A DNA stretch of 64,000 nt from Kribbella monticola (GTDB lineage Bacteria > Actinomycetota > Actinomycetes > Propionibacteriales > Kribbellaceae). The first letter of the stretch is position 1. Every line of letters starts with the position of its first letter. This document shows, one piece after another, positions 33,716 to 42,944 of the stretch. Under the pieces are notes generated by a model. It ran no database searches, was not told the DNA's origin, and saw only the letters and a list, made by a program, of their open reading frames with translations. A program made the translations under genes and the position numbers. Where the stretch lies: contig NZ_QFXK01000033.1 in NCBI RefSeq assembly GCF_003261635.1, positions 124,001 to 188,000 of the forward strand, written 5' to 3'.

Positions 33716-34657
33716 TCAGTCCTCGGAGGCCAGCGTCACTTCGAGGCCGCCCAGCAGGGTGGCCGCGATGTTGTAGAGGAACGATCCGAGGGTGGCCAGC
33801 GCGGTGATGATCAGCACATCGGCACAGGCCAGCAGGGTGGTGAATCCCATCACCTTGCCGGTGTTGATGTAGTCCTCGATCCGGAACGGCTCGGCCGACG
33901 GGGTGCCGAGAACCTCCGACACCGTGTTGTTGATGTTGTCGAAGACGCCGGCCGCGCCGATCGCCGACCAGACGATGAACACCGCGACCCAGGTGACGAT
34001 GCCGAACGCGATCGAGAGCAGGAACGCCGTCTTCATCACCGACCACGGGTCGACCCGGGACAGCCGGAGCCGCGCCTTCCGGGTCTGCGGCCGGCTCGAC
34101 ACCTTCGCGGCCGTTTCCGGCTTGCTGCGGTCGGTGGTGGCTGCGTCCTTGACCGCGGCCGCCTTCTCGAGCACGGCCTGCTTCGCCGCGTTCACCTTGT
34201 CACCGAACGTTTCCGCCGGGGCCGACGGCGTCGAGACCTTGCCGGTCTGCCCGTACTGCGGGGTCGCCGGCTGGCCGCTGCGCAGAGGGCTCTCGCCGAC
34301 TCGCGGCTCGGGACGACCGGGCGTGCTCGGGTTCAGCGGCGGTCGCACCGGGGAAGCCTGCGTCGCTGCGCCGGCGGAACCGACTGCCGACGACGGCCGG
34401 ACCGGCGGTTGCTGCGGCGGACGCGCGGGACTACCGGCCGGCTGGCCCGATGGCTGGGTCTGGCGGGGCGGCTGCTGGGTCGGCGTACCGGACCGCTGGC
34501 CGTTGCCTGACGGCGTACGGCCGTTGGAGGCGGGTGTGGCCGGTGGGGTCGCCTGGCTCTTCCCGTTGCCGCCCTGACCGGTTCGGCCCGGTGGCGTCGC
34601 GGGTTTGGAGCTGTCAGCCGCCCCATCAGGCCATGTCGGCCTCGCGCGGTTGGTCAT
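33716..34657 (-). CDS. DUF3566 transmembrane protein
   Basis: 313 residues. Residues 1-~195 are disordered, rich in Pro, Gly, Ser and Gln, with a short helix (FGDKVNAAKQAVLEKAAAVKDAA). Residues ~200-313 are the DUF3566 domain: RKARLRLSRVDPWSVMKTAFLLSIAFGIVTWVAVFIVW, then a second hydrophobic segment (VLIITALATLGSFLYNIAATLLGGLEVTLAED-like end). The ATG shares one base with the gyrA stop (TGATG), so it is translated with gyrase. DUF3566 is constantly next to gyrA in actinobacteria; function unknown. Confidence 0.93.
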   Translation of the reverse strand: MTNRARPTWPDGAADSSKPATPPGRTGQGGNGKSQATPPATPASNGRTPSGNGQRSGTPTQQPPRQTQPSGQPAGSPARPPQQPPVRPSSAVGSAGAATQASPVRPPLNPSTPGRPEPRVGESPLRSGQPATPQYGQTGKVSTPSAPAETFGDKVNAAKQAVLEKAAAVKDAATTDRSKPETAAKVSSRPQTRKARLRLSRVDPWSVMKTAFLLSIAFGIVTWVAVFIVWSAIGAAGVFDNINNTVSEVLGTPSAEPFRIEDYINTGKVMGFTTLLACADVLIITALATLGSFLYNIAATLLGGLEVTLASED

Positions 34658-37308
34658 CAGGTGCCCTCCTGGCCGGCTTCGTCGCCTTCGACGGTAGCCG
34701 CGCCCTCGATGTCCGTCGAATGCTGCTCATCATTCTGGACGCTCTCGGGGGCCGTTTCGGTTGGCGCACCATCCACATCCTGGACAGCGACCTCGCCGTC
34801 TTCGACGGTTTCAGCCTCTTCCTCACTCACGGTGAGGTCGGTATTACGGGCGATCGCGACCACAGCATCAGATTCCCCGACTCCGGCGAACTTCACACCC
34901 ATCGTGTCGCGGCCCTTCACCGGAACGCTGTCCACCCGGCTGCGGACGACCTGGCCGCTGTTCTTGATCGCGAGCACCTGGTCGGAGTCGACGACGATCA
35001 GCGCGCCGACCAGCGAACCACGCTCGTCGTTCAGCTTGACCGCCTTGATGCCCAGCCCGCCACGACCCTGCTGCCGGTACTCCGATACGCGCGAACGCTT
35101 CGCGTAGCCGGCGTCGGTGACGGTGAAGACGTACTGCGCGTCCTCCTCCGAGCCGGCCCGGATGACGGCCATCGAGAGCAGCTCGTCGCCGTCGCGGAAC
35201 TTCATCCCGGTGACGCCGGAGGTCGCGCGACCCATCGGCCGCAGTTGCTCGTCGTTCGCGGTGAAGCGGATCGACTGGCCCTTCTTGGAGACCAGCATCA
35301 GGTCGTCCTCGGCCGACCCGACCTCGGCGCCGATCAGTTCGTCGTCCTCGTCGCGGAAGTTCACCGCGATGATGCCGCTCTGCCGGGCCGAGTCGTAGTC
35401 GGTCAGCGCCGTCTTCTTCACCAGGCCGCGCTTGGTGGCGAGCAACAGGTACGGCTCCTGCTGGTAGTCGCGCAGGGTCAGAACCTGGGCGATCTCCTCG
35501 TCCGGCTGGAACGAGAGCAGGCCGGCGACGTGCGAGCCCTTGGCGTCGCGCGCCGACTCGGGCAGCTGCCACACCTTGGCCCGGTAGACCCGGCCCTTGG
35601 TGGTGAAGAACAGCATCCAGTGGTGGTTCGTGGTGGCGAAGAAGTGCCCGATCTCGTCCTCGGCCCGCATCGTCGCGCCGCGGACGCCCTTGCCGCCCCG
35701 GTTCTGGGTGCGGTAGAGGTCGGTCTTGGTGCGCTTGGCGTACCCGCCGCGGGTGATCGTGACGACCACTTCCTCGTCCGGCACCAGGTCCTGCACGGAC
35801 AGGTCGCCGTCGGCCGCGATGATCTCCGTACGCCGGTCGTCGCCGTACCGCTCGACGATCTCGGCCAGCTCGTCGCGGACGATGGTCCGCTGCCGGACCG
35901 GGTCGGCCAGGATGTCCTCGAGGTCGGCGATGACGGCCTCGAGCTCGAGCAGCCGGTCGACGATCTTCTGCCGCTCCAGGGCGGCCAGCCGGCGCAGCTG
36001 CATGTCCAGGATCGCCTGGGCCTGGATCTCGTCGATCTCCAGCAGCGACATCAGGCCGCCGCGGGCCTCCTCGACGTCCGGGCTGCGCCGGATCAGCGCG
36101 ATGACCTCGTCGAGGGCGTCCAGCGCCTTGACCAGGCCGCGGTAGATGTGAGCCTGCTTCTCGGCCTCACGCAGTCGGTACTTGGTCCGCCGCTGAATGA
36201 CCTCGATCTGGTGGTCGATCCAGTGCGTGATGAACAGGTCGAGGCTCAGTGTGCGCGGTACGCCGTCGACGAGCGCGAGCATGTTGCAGCCGAAGGTGTC
36301 CTGCAACTGCGTGTGCTTGTAGAGGTTGTTCAGTACGACGCGGGGCTGGGCGTCGCGCTTCAGCACGATCACCAGGCGCTGGCCGGTTCGCGACGAGGTG
36401 TCGTCGCGGATGTCGGCGATGCCGGTCATCTTCCCGGTGTTGACCAGCTCGGCGATCTTCTGCGCGAGGTTGTCGGGGTTGACCATGTACGGCAGCTGGG
36501 TGACGACGAGGCTGGTCCGGCCCTTCGCGTCCTCCTCGATGTCCACCACCGCTCGCATGGTGACCGAGCCGCGACCGGTCCGATAGGCGTCGTCGATGCC
36601 CTTGTAGCCGACGATCAGCGCGCCGTTCGGGAAGTCCGGGCCCTTGATGTTCTCCATGCACGCCGCCAGGACTTCTTCCTGGGTGGCGTCCGGGTGCTCC
36701 AGCGCCCACTGGGCCGCGGCCGCGACCTCGCGCAGGTTGTGCGGCGGGATCTGCGTCGCCATGCCGACCGCGATTCCGGCCGAGCCGTTCACCAGCAGGT
36801 TGGGGAAGCGGCTGGGCAGGATCACCGGTTCCTGCGAGCGGCCGTCGTAGTTGGGGCGGAAGTCGACCGTGTCCTGGTCGATGTCGCGCACCATCTCCAT
36901 CGCCAGCGGCGCCAGCCGGCACTCGGTGTACCGCATCGCTGCGGCCGGGTCGTTACCCGGCGAACCGAAGTTGCCCTGGCCCTGGATCATCGGCGCACGC
37001 ATCACCCACGGCTGCGCCAGCCGGACCAGGGTGTCGTAGATCGCCGAGTCGCCGTGCGGGTGGTACTGACCCATCACGTCACCGACGACGCGCGAGCACT
37101 TGGAGAAGCCCCGGTCCGGCCGGTAGCCGCCGTCGTACATCGCGTAAAGGATGCGGCGGTGCACCGGCTTGAGGCCGTCGCGTACCTCGGGCAGCGCGCG
37201 GCCGACGATGACGGCCATCGCGTAGTCGAGGTACGACTGCTGCATCTCCGTCTGCAGATCGAGGGGCTCGATCCGGTCGTGTCCTGGCGAAATGGGGGTC
37301 TCGGTCAT
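34657..37308 (-). CDS. gyrA: DNA gyrase subunit A
   Basis: 883 residues. Breakage-reunion domain with catalytic Tyr127 in AAMRYTECRLAPLA. The quinolone-determining region reads YHPHGDSAIYDTLVRLAQPW, with Ser88 and Asp92 (E. coli 83 and 87) unaltered, so no classic resistance change is present. The C-terminal beta-pinwheel includes the GyrA-box QNRGGKGVRG. The last ~60 residues are an acidic tail (TVSEEEAETVEDGEV). Works with GyrB as A2B2 to supercoil DNA. gyrB lies 90 bases upstream on the same strand, and DUF3566 follows with a one-base overlap. Confidence 0.98.
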   Translation of the reverse strand: MTETPISPGHDRIEPLDLQTEMQQSYLDYAMAVIVGRALPEVRDGLKPVHRRILYAMYDGGYRPDRGFSKCSRVVGDVMGQYHPHGDSAIYDTLVRLAQPWVMRAPMIQGQGNFGSPGNDPAAAMRYTECRLAPLAMEMVRDIDQDTVDFRPNYDGRSQEPVILPSRFPNLLVNGSAGIAVGMATQIPPHNLREVAAAAQWALEHPDATQEEVLAACMENIKGPDFPNGALIVGYKGIDDAYRTGRGSVTMRAVVDIEEDAKGRTSLVVTQLPYMVNPDNLAQKIAELVNTGKMTGIADIRDDTSSRTGQRLVIVLKRDAQPRVVLNNLYKHTQLQDTFGCNMLALVDGVPRTLSLDLFITHWIDHQIEVIQRRTKYRLREAEKQAHIYRGLVKALDALDEVIALIRRSPDVEEARGGLMSLLEIDEIQAQAILDMQLRRLAALERQKIVDRLLELEAVIADLEDILADPVRQRTIVRDELAEIVERYGDDRRTEIIAADGDLSVQDLVPDEEVVVTITRGGYAKRTKTDLYRTQNRGGKGVRGATMRAEDEIGHFFATTNHHWMLFFTTKGRVYRAKVWQLPESARDAKGSHVAGLLSFQPDEEIAQVLTLRDYQQEPYLLLATKRGLVKKTALTDYDSARQSGIIAVNFRDEDDELIGAEVGSAEDDLMLVSKKGQSIRFTANDEQLRPMGRATSGVTGMKFRDGDELLSMAVIRAGSEEDAQYVFTVTDAGYAKRSRVSEYRQQGRGGLGIKAVKLNDERGSLVGALIVVDSDQVLAIKNSGQVVRSRVDSVPVKGRDTMGVKFAGVGESDAVVAIARNTDLTVSEEEAETVEDGEVAVQDVDGAPTETAPESVQNDEQHSTDIEGAATVEGDEAGQEGT

Positions 37309-37398
37309 CTGATGCTCGTCCCGTTCATGTCAGACGTCGTACGTCGGTGAGTCGGCGCTGGAGTGGCAGCGGCCCCGCGAGAGGCAGGGCCGCCGCAC

Positions 37399-39438
37399 TC
37401 AGATGTCAAGGAACCGAACGTCCTTGGCGTTGCGCTGGATGAAGTTCCGGCGAGCCTCGATGTCGTCGCCCATCAGGGTCGCGAAGGTCTCGTCGGCGCG
37501 GGCGGCGTCGTCCAGGGTGATCTGCAGCAGCACCCGGTTGGCCGGGTCCATCGTGGTCTCCCACAGCTCCTGCGCGTTCATCTCACCCAGACCCTTGTAG
37601 CGCTGGGTGCCGTTCTCCTTCGGCAGCTTCTTGCCCGCCTCGGCGCCGGCGGCCATCAGGCCGTCCTTCTCGCGCTCGGTGTAGGCGAGTTCGTGCGCGC
37701 TGTTGCTCCAGCGGATCTTGTACAGCGGCGGCTGGGCGGCGTACACGTGACCGCGCTCGATCAGCGGCCGCATGAAGCGGAACAGCAGCGTGAGCAGCAG
37801 GGTCCGGATGTGCTGGCCGTCGACGTCGGCGTCGGCCATGATCACGATCTTGTGGTACCGGAGCTTCTCTTCGTCGAAGTCCTCGTGGATACCGGTGCCC
37901 AGGGCGGAGATGATCGCCTGGACCTCGTTGTTCTGCAGGACCTTGTCGATCCGGGCCTTCTCGACGTTCAGGATCTTGCCCCGGATCGGCAGGATGGCCT
38001 GGAACTTCGGATCGCGGCCACCCTTCGCGGAGCCACCGGCCGAGTCACCCTCGACGATGTAGACCTCGCACTCCTCGGGGTTCGTCGACTGGCAGTCGGA
38101 CAGCTTGCCCGGCAGACCGCCGCCGCCGAGCAGCCCCTTGCGGTTGCGGGCCAGGTCGCGCGCCTTGCGGGCGGCGATCCGGGCGCTCGCGGCCGCGGTG
38201 GCCTTGCGGATGATCTCGCGGCCCTCGGCCGGGTTCTGCTCGAACCAGGCGCCGAGCCGGTCGTTGACGACCCGCTGGACGAAACCCTTGACCTCGGTGT
38301 TGCCGAGCTTGGTCTTCGTCTGGCCCTCGAACTGCGGTTCGGCCAGCTTGACCGAGATGATCGCGGTCAGGCCCTCGCGGATGTCGTCACCGGTGAGCCT
38401 GTCCTCTTTCTTCTTGATCATCCCCTGGTCCTCGCCGAACGAGTTGACCAGCGAGGTGAGCGCGGACCGGAAGCCCTCTTCGTGCGTCCCGCCCTCGTGG
38501 GTGTTGATCGCGTTCGCGAAGGTGTGCACGGACTCCTGGAACGAGCCGCTCCACTGCATCGCGACCTCGAGGCTGAGCGAGTCCTCACCAGTGGCCGCCT
38601 CGAAGGCGATCACGTCGCGGTGCACGGTCTCGCGGATGCCGGTCAGGTACTTCACGTAGTCGATCAGGCCGTCGTCGTACTTGAACGACTGCTCGACCGG
38701 GTTGCCGTCCTCGGTGTGGTCGGGGCGCTCGTCGCGGATGACCAGCTCGAGGCCCTTGTTCAGGAAGGCGTACTCGCGGAAGCGGGTGGACAGCGTCTCG
38801 TACGAGTAGACGGTCGTCTCGAAGACGTCCGGGCTCGGCCAGAAGGTGATCGTGGTGCCGGTGCTGTCCGACGTACCGACCTCGGCCAGGTCGGCGTCCG
38901 GGACGCCGATCGTGAACGACTGGGTGTACGCCTTGCCGCCGGTGCTGACGTCGACCTGCAGGCGGCTGGACAGCGCGTTCACGACGGAGACGCCGACGCC
39001 GTGCAGTCCACCGGACACCTTGTAGCCGCCGCCACCGAACTTGCCGCCGGCGTGCAGAACAGTCAGTACTACGGTGACGGCCGGCTTGCCCTCGGACTCG
39101 ACGATGCCGACCGGGATGCCACGGCCGTTGTCGACGACCCGGACACCACCGTCGGCCAGCAGAGTGACGACGATCTTGTCGCAGAATCCGGCCAGCGCCT
39201 CGTCCACCGCGTTGTCGACGACCTCGTAGACAAGGTGGTGCAGACCGCGCTCACCGGTGGACCCGATGTACATACCGGGGCGCTTGCGGACCGCGTCGAG
39301 ACCCTCGAGGACCTGGATCGCGCTGGCGTCGTACTCGCGGTCGACGGCCGATCTGGTGATCTCGGTGAGCGGAGCTTCTTCGATGCCGGTGCTGTCTGCG
39401 GACGTTGTTTCGTCGATCTCGGTCGGCTCGTCGATCAC
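37399..39438 (-). CDS. gyrB: DNA gyrase subunit B
   Basis: 679 residues from GTG 39438, ten bases after AGGAGG; an ATG at 39477 is in frame but lacks a ribosome site. GHKL ATPase: EVVDNAVDEALAGF, VRVVDNGRGIPVG, SGGLHGVGVSVVNALS. Toprim: VEGDSAGGSAKGGRDPKFQAILPIRGKILNVEKAR and MADADVDGQHIRTLLLTLL. C-terminus RFLDI is standard. A short hairpin (GCGGCCC 37369 / 37387) lies between gyrB and gyrA, but both are surely one operon. The promoter should lie in 39439-39740, shared with the divergent operon at 39742. Confidence 0.98.
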   Translation of the reverse strand: MIDEPTEIDETTSADSTGIEEAPLTEITRSAVDREYDASAIQVLEGLDAVRKRPGMYIGSTGERGLHHLVYEVVDNAVDEALAGFCDKIVVTLLADGGVRVVDNGRGIPVGIVESEGKPAVTVVLTVLHAGGKFGGGGYKVSGGLHGVGVSVVNALSSRLQVDVSTGGKAYTQSFTIGVPDADLAEVGTSDSTGTTITFWPSPDVFETTVYSYETLSTRFREYAFLNKGLELVIRDERPDHTEDGNPVEQSFKYDDGLIDYVKYLTGIRETVHRDVIAFEAATGEDSLSLEVAMQWSGSFQESVHTFANAINTHEGGTHEEGFRSALTSLVNSFGEDQGMIKKKEDRLTGDDIREGLTAIISVKLAEPQFEGQTKTKLGNTEVKGFVQRVVNDRLGAWFEQNPAEGREIIRKATAAASARIAARKARDLARNRKGLLGGGGLPGKLSDCQSTNPEECEVYIVEGDSAGGSAKGGRDPKFQAILPIRGKILNVEKARIDKVLQNNEVQAIISALGTGIHEDFDEEKLRYHKIVIMADADVDGQHIRTLLLTLLFRFMRPLIERGHVYAAQPPLYKIRWSNSAHELAYTEREKDGLMAAGAEAGKKLPKENGTQRYKGLGEMNAQELWETTMDPANRVLLQITLDDAARADETFATLMGDDIEARRNFIQRNAKDVRFLDI

Positions 39439-39741
39439 CGGCTGTTGTCCTCCTCGGACCCCACCTGCGCGGGGCATCGAATCACAGTACGAGCCGCCGT
39501 ACTGTGGGATCAGCACCGGCGGCTACTTCAACAGGCCCATCCTACCCGTCGACCGAAGCAGAACCTGCCACCAGGCGGACGAAACTCGGGTCAGGGCGTG
39601 TTTTCGGACTCCCGGCCATGTCCCCCCACGCAGGGTGGGGGCTTCGAAAGCGCTCACGGCATTCAGTGGCTTCTGATCGGATCGCCCCTGACGGTCTCGG
39701 TGCCGAGACCCGGCACCCCGCACCCACCGGCGCTTAGGATC

Positions 39742-40380
39742 ATGGCCGTGGAAAGTCTGGACGACGTCATCGACGCCATGATCGCCGATCGGGTGATCCA
39801 CCGTCACCGCCGCAAATGGCTGATCGCGATCGCCGCGGTCCTCGTCCTGGCGCTGGTCATCTTCGTGACCGGCGGCTGGAAAGAGAAGAAAGGCCGCAAG
39901 GTCGACACCCTCAAGGCACCGGTCACGCTGACTGCCGGCCGGTACGAGTTCGGCTTCACCTCGGCGGAGATCATCCGTACTCCGAAGACGACGTACGATC
40001 CGGCCAAGTCCCGCCTCGTGGTCAGCTTCGACCTGAAGAACGTGGACACCGAGAAGCACGAGACCCAGTCGCTGTCCGGCGACCTGCTGCAACTGGTGCC
40101 CGGCCACGGCGCGGATCTCATCGACAGCAACGGCGCCACCTGCCGTGATCAGCTGAACTACAAACTCGTCTACGGCCTGCCTGCCGTTCCCTGTACGGCG
40201 GAGTTCAAGGTGCCGAACGATTTCAAGGAGTCCGTCGTCGAGATCGGCGTGCTCGGCGAGAAGTGGGAATCCGACAACGCCCTGCTGGGGTTGTCCGACA
40301 AGCCCTACTGGCACAACGAGGAGGCGACCGCCGTCGTCCAGCTCGAGACGACGATCAAGACGGAGAAGAAGGACAAGTGA
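39742..40380 (+). CDS. Single-pass membrane protein with extracytoplasmic beta domain (operon gene 1)
   Basis: 212 residues from ATG 39742. One transmembrane helix (~26-44, WLIAIAAVLVLALVIFVTGGW) after a short charged inside segment. The outside part (~55-205) looks DUF4352-like: TLTAGRYEFGFTSAEIIRTPKTTYDPAKSRLVVSFDLKNVDT, with two Cys (CRDQ, PCTAEF) that could form a disulfide. The stop overlaps the next GTG (GTGA). Divergent from gyrB. Function unknown. Confidence 0.82.
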   Translation: MAVESLDDVIDAMIADRVIHRHRRKWLIAIAAVLVLALVIFVTGGWKEKKGRKVDTLKAPVTLTAGRYEFGFTSAEIIRTPKTTYDPAKSRLVVSFDLKNVDTEKHETQSLSGDLLQLVPGHGADLIDSNGATCRDQLNYKLVYGLPAVPCTAEFKVPNDFKESVVEIGVLGEKWESDNALLGLSDKPYWHNEEATAVVQLETTIKTEKKDK

Positions 40381-40973
40381 AGCTCTACCGTCCCGCCACC
40401 GTCCTCGTCGGCGTCCTGTTCGTGCTGCTCGGCGGACTGACCCGGCTGGTGGACACCGACCAGGTCTACGAGGACTCCACCCGGGTGACCGCCCACGGCA
40501 CCATCGGCCAGAAGATCCAGTACGGCGACTCGGCCGTCACCGTGACCAGGATGCGGTTCGCCAAGACCTTCCTCGCCGACGAGAACGACGACAAACCGAT
40601 CGAGACCGACGGGATCTTCGTCGCCGTCGAATACGAGGCGTACCGCGGTACGAAGGACCCCGGCAGCAACGACGTCACGTTGACCGCGGACGACGGCAAC
40701 ATCTACGAGTCGGTCGCCGAGAACGCATCGAGTGGCATCACCTTCCCGCAGCCCGGTTTCACCGAGTCCGGTGCCTTCGTCTTCGAGGTCAATACCAACG
40801 ACCTCAAGGGACTGACCTTCAAACTGCGCACTTCGCAGTTCTTCACCGGCGTACCGGCACGCGACATCGCCGTCGACCTGGCCGTCCCCAGCGACGAGGT
40901 CGCCAAGCAGTTGGTGGACAAGGCGGCCGATCAGTACGTCATGCCCGAGCGCTCGACCAGGGTGGACTCATGA
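40377..40973 (+). CDS. Single-pass membrane protein with extracytoplasmic beta domain (operon gene 2)
   Basis: 198 residues, GTG 40377 overlapping the previous stop by four bases. N-terminal anchor (~6-24, PATVLVGVLFVLLGGLTRL), then a domain like its neighbour's: IQYGDSAVTVTRMRFAKTFLADE, GIFVAVEYEAYRGT, LTADDGNIYE. No Cys pair, no enzyme motif. The stop overlaps the third gene's ATG by four bases. Family unassigned; likely DUF4352-related. Confidence 0.82.
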   Translation: MKLYRPATVLVGVLFVLLGGLTRLVDTDQVYEDSTRVTAHGTIGQKIQYGDSAVTVTRMRFAKTFLADENDDKPIETDGIFVAVEYEAYRGTKDPGSNDVTLTADDGNIYESVAENASSGITFPQPGFTESGAFVFEVNTNDLKGLTFKLRTSQFFTGVPARDIAVDLAVPSDEVAKQLVDKAADQYVMPERSTRVDS

Positions 40974-41530
40974 AGCTCTCGACCCGCGCCTACCGCTGGA
41001 CCGGCCAGATCTCCTTGCTGCTCACGCTTCTGGGCATCGCCGCCTACCTGACGGTGAGCAACTACCTCGGCGACGCCGAGCGGGTCTTCAGGGAGGGCGC
41101 GGTCACCGAAGTCGTCGGCCACGGGCCGGTCGAGGTCGCCAAGGTTCGCTGGCAGCTCGACTCGATGCAGGCCTACACGAGGCTCGTCGACGAGGACAAG
41201 AAAGAGATCACCATGGATCACCCGGCCGGTTCGGTGATCATCTTGGTGAAGGCGTCCGTGACACCGCTCAACGGCCTCAAGATGAACGACGGCTTCAGCT
41301 GCGAGGCGAAACTGCGGGACGACCGCGGCAATGTCTGGGAGCACACCAGCGTCTTCGGCCTGGACCTGCCCACCTACTGCGGTGACGACGACCGGCCGAT
41401 CAAGCGGAACCAGACCGGCCAGATCGCCCAGGTGTACGTCGTACCGGCGTCCGCCGTGCCGCATCTGGTCGGTATCCAGGTGGAGGACGCCGACTACGAG
41501 GTACTGCGGCGGGTCCTGCTGACCTGGTGA
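40970..41530 (+). CDS. Single-pass membrane protein with extracytoplasmic beta domain (operon gene 3)
   Basis: 186 residues, ATG 40970 within ATGA overlap. Anchor at ~12-30 (GQISLLLTLLGIAAYLTVS). Outside part: VEVAKVRWQLDSMQAY, GSVIILVKASVTPLNGL, a Cys pair (FSCEAKL, PTYCGDD) and VYVVPASAVPHLVGIQVED. Same overall plan as genes 1 and 2, suggesting the three form a complex in the envelope. The coding end is part of an 18-base direct repeat (41518-41556). Confidence 0.82.
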   Translation: MKLSTRAYRWTGQISLLLTLLGIAAYLTVSNYLGDAERVFREGAVTEVVGHGPVEVAKVRWQLDSMQAYTRLVDEDKKEITMDHPAGSVIILVKASVTPLNGLKMNDGFSCEAKLRDDRGNVWEHTSVFGLDLPTYCGDDDRPIKRNQTGQIAQVYVVPASAVPHLVGIQVEDADYEVLRRVLLTW

Positions 41531-41556
41531 GCGCTGCGGCTGACCTGGTGAGCGCT
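41518..41556. repeat. 18-base direct repeat at the ends of two convergent genes
   Basis: GCTGACCTGGTGAGCGCT occurs at 41518-41535 and again at 41539-41556. The first copy holds the stop of the operon's third gene; the second ends at the stop of the leftward membrane protein. Looks like a small local duplication. Confidence 0.85.
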
Positions 41557-42887
41557 CAGGCCTGGACCGGCTGAGGTTCGTGCTGCGCCTGCTCGGCCTT
41601 CTTGGCGGCCGCCTCCGCACGGCGCTCCGCCCCGACCGAGATGCACAGGTCGAAGGCGGCCGCCAGCAACGCGATCTGCAAGGTGTCGAAGACCAGGTCC
41701 CGGATCCCGGTGGTGATGTCGGTCGTCATCATGCCCCAGTGCAAGCCGTGGACGCCGACCAGGCGTTCCATCCCGAGCAGCACCCAGTCGCGGGCGAGCT
41801 TCCAGAGCGTGTAGACGAAACACACGACGCCGAGGAAGACCGGGCCGACGCGGACGAGCAGGCGGAAGGCGTTCAGCGTCGGGTAGAACTTCTCCCGGAG
41901 CCCGCCCAGCACCAGGTTCGGTGCCTGATTGGTCCACGCGACCAGGCGGCCCTGCGGCTTGACCTCCGCGGCGTGACCGCCGAGCCGGCGCTCCAGCCGG
42001 GTACCGCGGAAGACACCACCGCCGGACAGCACCCGGTGACCGAAGACCACGGTGGTGATCGCCAGCCAGGTCAGCGGTTCGCCGACGCCCTCCTTGAACA
42101 GCGGCCAGAGGGTGTCCCAGAAAATGCCCCAGAGGAACTCGATGCCGGCCGGAATCGGGATGTGGATGCCGGCGAACCAGTCCTTCATCCCAGTCCACCA
42201 GTCCACCGAGAAGTACCAGAAGTTGCGGTCGCCGAACCAGTCCTTGAAATCCTCGACGGCGAACGGCGTGACGACGACCGTCAGCAGCAGGAAGAAGGCT
42301 TCGGCCCAGACCTGGGCGAACTTGACCGGCCGGCTGGGCCAGCGGTCGTCGACCGCCTCGACGACCCGGCGGATCACCAGCAAGGTCACGATGGCCGGCA
42401 GGTAGCTCTTCCAGTGCCCGCTGCCGAGCTGGAAGAACTGCGAGCCGGGCTGGGTACCGCGGATGATCTGGTTGTACGTGCCGAGTGTGCCGATCCGCTC
42501 GTCCAGGAACCCCCAGGCCGACCAGACCGCGACCAGCGGAAGCAGGGTGAGGGCCAGCAGTTCCATCAGGTTCTGCTGCGTCGGGTCAGAGGTCTCTTCG
42601 GCCTTGTTGCTGGCCGCATCGCGCCAGCGGTAGAGCGAGGTCGCGCAGGTCCGGATCATGCCCACGGTGGCAGCGATCTGGACCAGTACGCCGGCCGAGA
42701 AGACGCCGACGCCGAGACTCGAGTGCTGGTGTTCGGCCAGCCAGACCGCCGCGTCGGTGGAGGCCATGAAGCCGATGTAGCCGGCCAGGAACCAGGTCAC
42801 CAAGGGCAGCAGGTTGCGCCACCAGAGCCGGAAGGCATCGGTGATCAGCTGGACCATTTCGCGAAGGCCGTCCACGATCGTGCGCAT
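41556..42887 (-). CDS. Polytopic membrane protein of unknown function
   Basis: 443 residues from ATG 42887. About seven or eight hydrophobic segments, for example LPLVTWFLAGYIGFMASTDA, GVLVQIAATVGMI, ELLALTLLPLVAVWSAWGF, LLLTVVVTPFAVE, GPVFLGVVCFVYTLW. Trp-rich loops (FWYFSVDWWTGMKDWFAG) and an Ala/Glu/Lys-rich C-terminus (AERRAEAAAKKAEQAQ). No transporter or enzyme signature recognised. Reads toward the three-gene operon and away from dciA. Confidence 0.75.
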   Translation of the reverse strand: MRTIVDGLREMVQLITDAFRLWWRNLLPLVTWFLAGYIGFMASTDAAVWLAEHQHSSLGVGVFSAGVLVQIAATVGMIRTCATSLYRWRDAASNKAEETSDPTQQNLMELLALTLLPLVAVWSAWGFLDERIGTLGTYNQIIRGTQPGSQFFQLGSGHWKSYLPAIVTLLVIRRVVEAVDDRWPSRPVKFAQVWAEAFFLLLTVVVTPFAVEDFKDWFGDRNFWYFSVDWWTGMKDWFAGIHIPIPAGIEFLWGIFWDTLWPLFKEGVGEPLTWLAITTVVFGHRVLSGGGVFRGTRLERRLGGHAAEVKPQGRLVAWTNQAPNLVLGGLREKFYPTLNAFRLLVRVGPVFLGVVCFVYTLWKLARDWVLLGMERLVGVHGLHWGMMTTDITTGIRDLVFDTLQIALLAAAFDLCISVGAERRAEAAAKKAEQAQHEPQPVQA

Positions 42888-42944
42888 CGCGCCCGATCCT
42901 AGGGGAGCCGTGGGTCCTCGCCACAAGCGGAGCGGGTACCCGGC

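Noticed and set aside
34450..37350. 966-codon open frame opposite gyrA
   Set aside because: Shadow frame caused by high third-position GC; gyrA on the other strand is complete and certain.
37363..40380. 1005-codon open frame opposite gyrB, running into the 39742 gene
   Set aside because: Only the part after 39742 has coding character (membrane protein); the rest mirrors gyrB.
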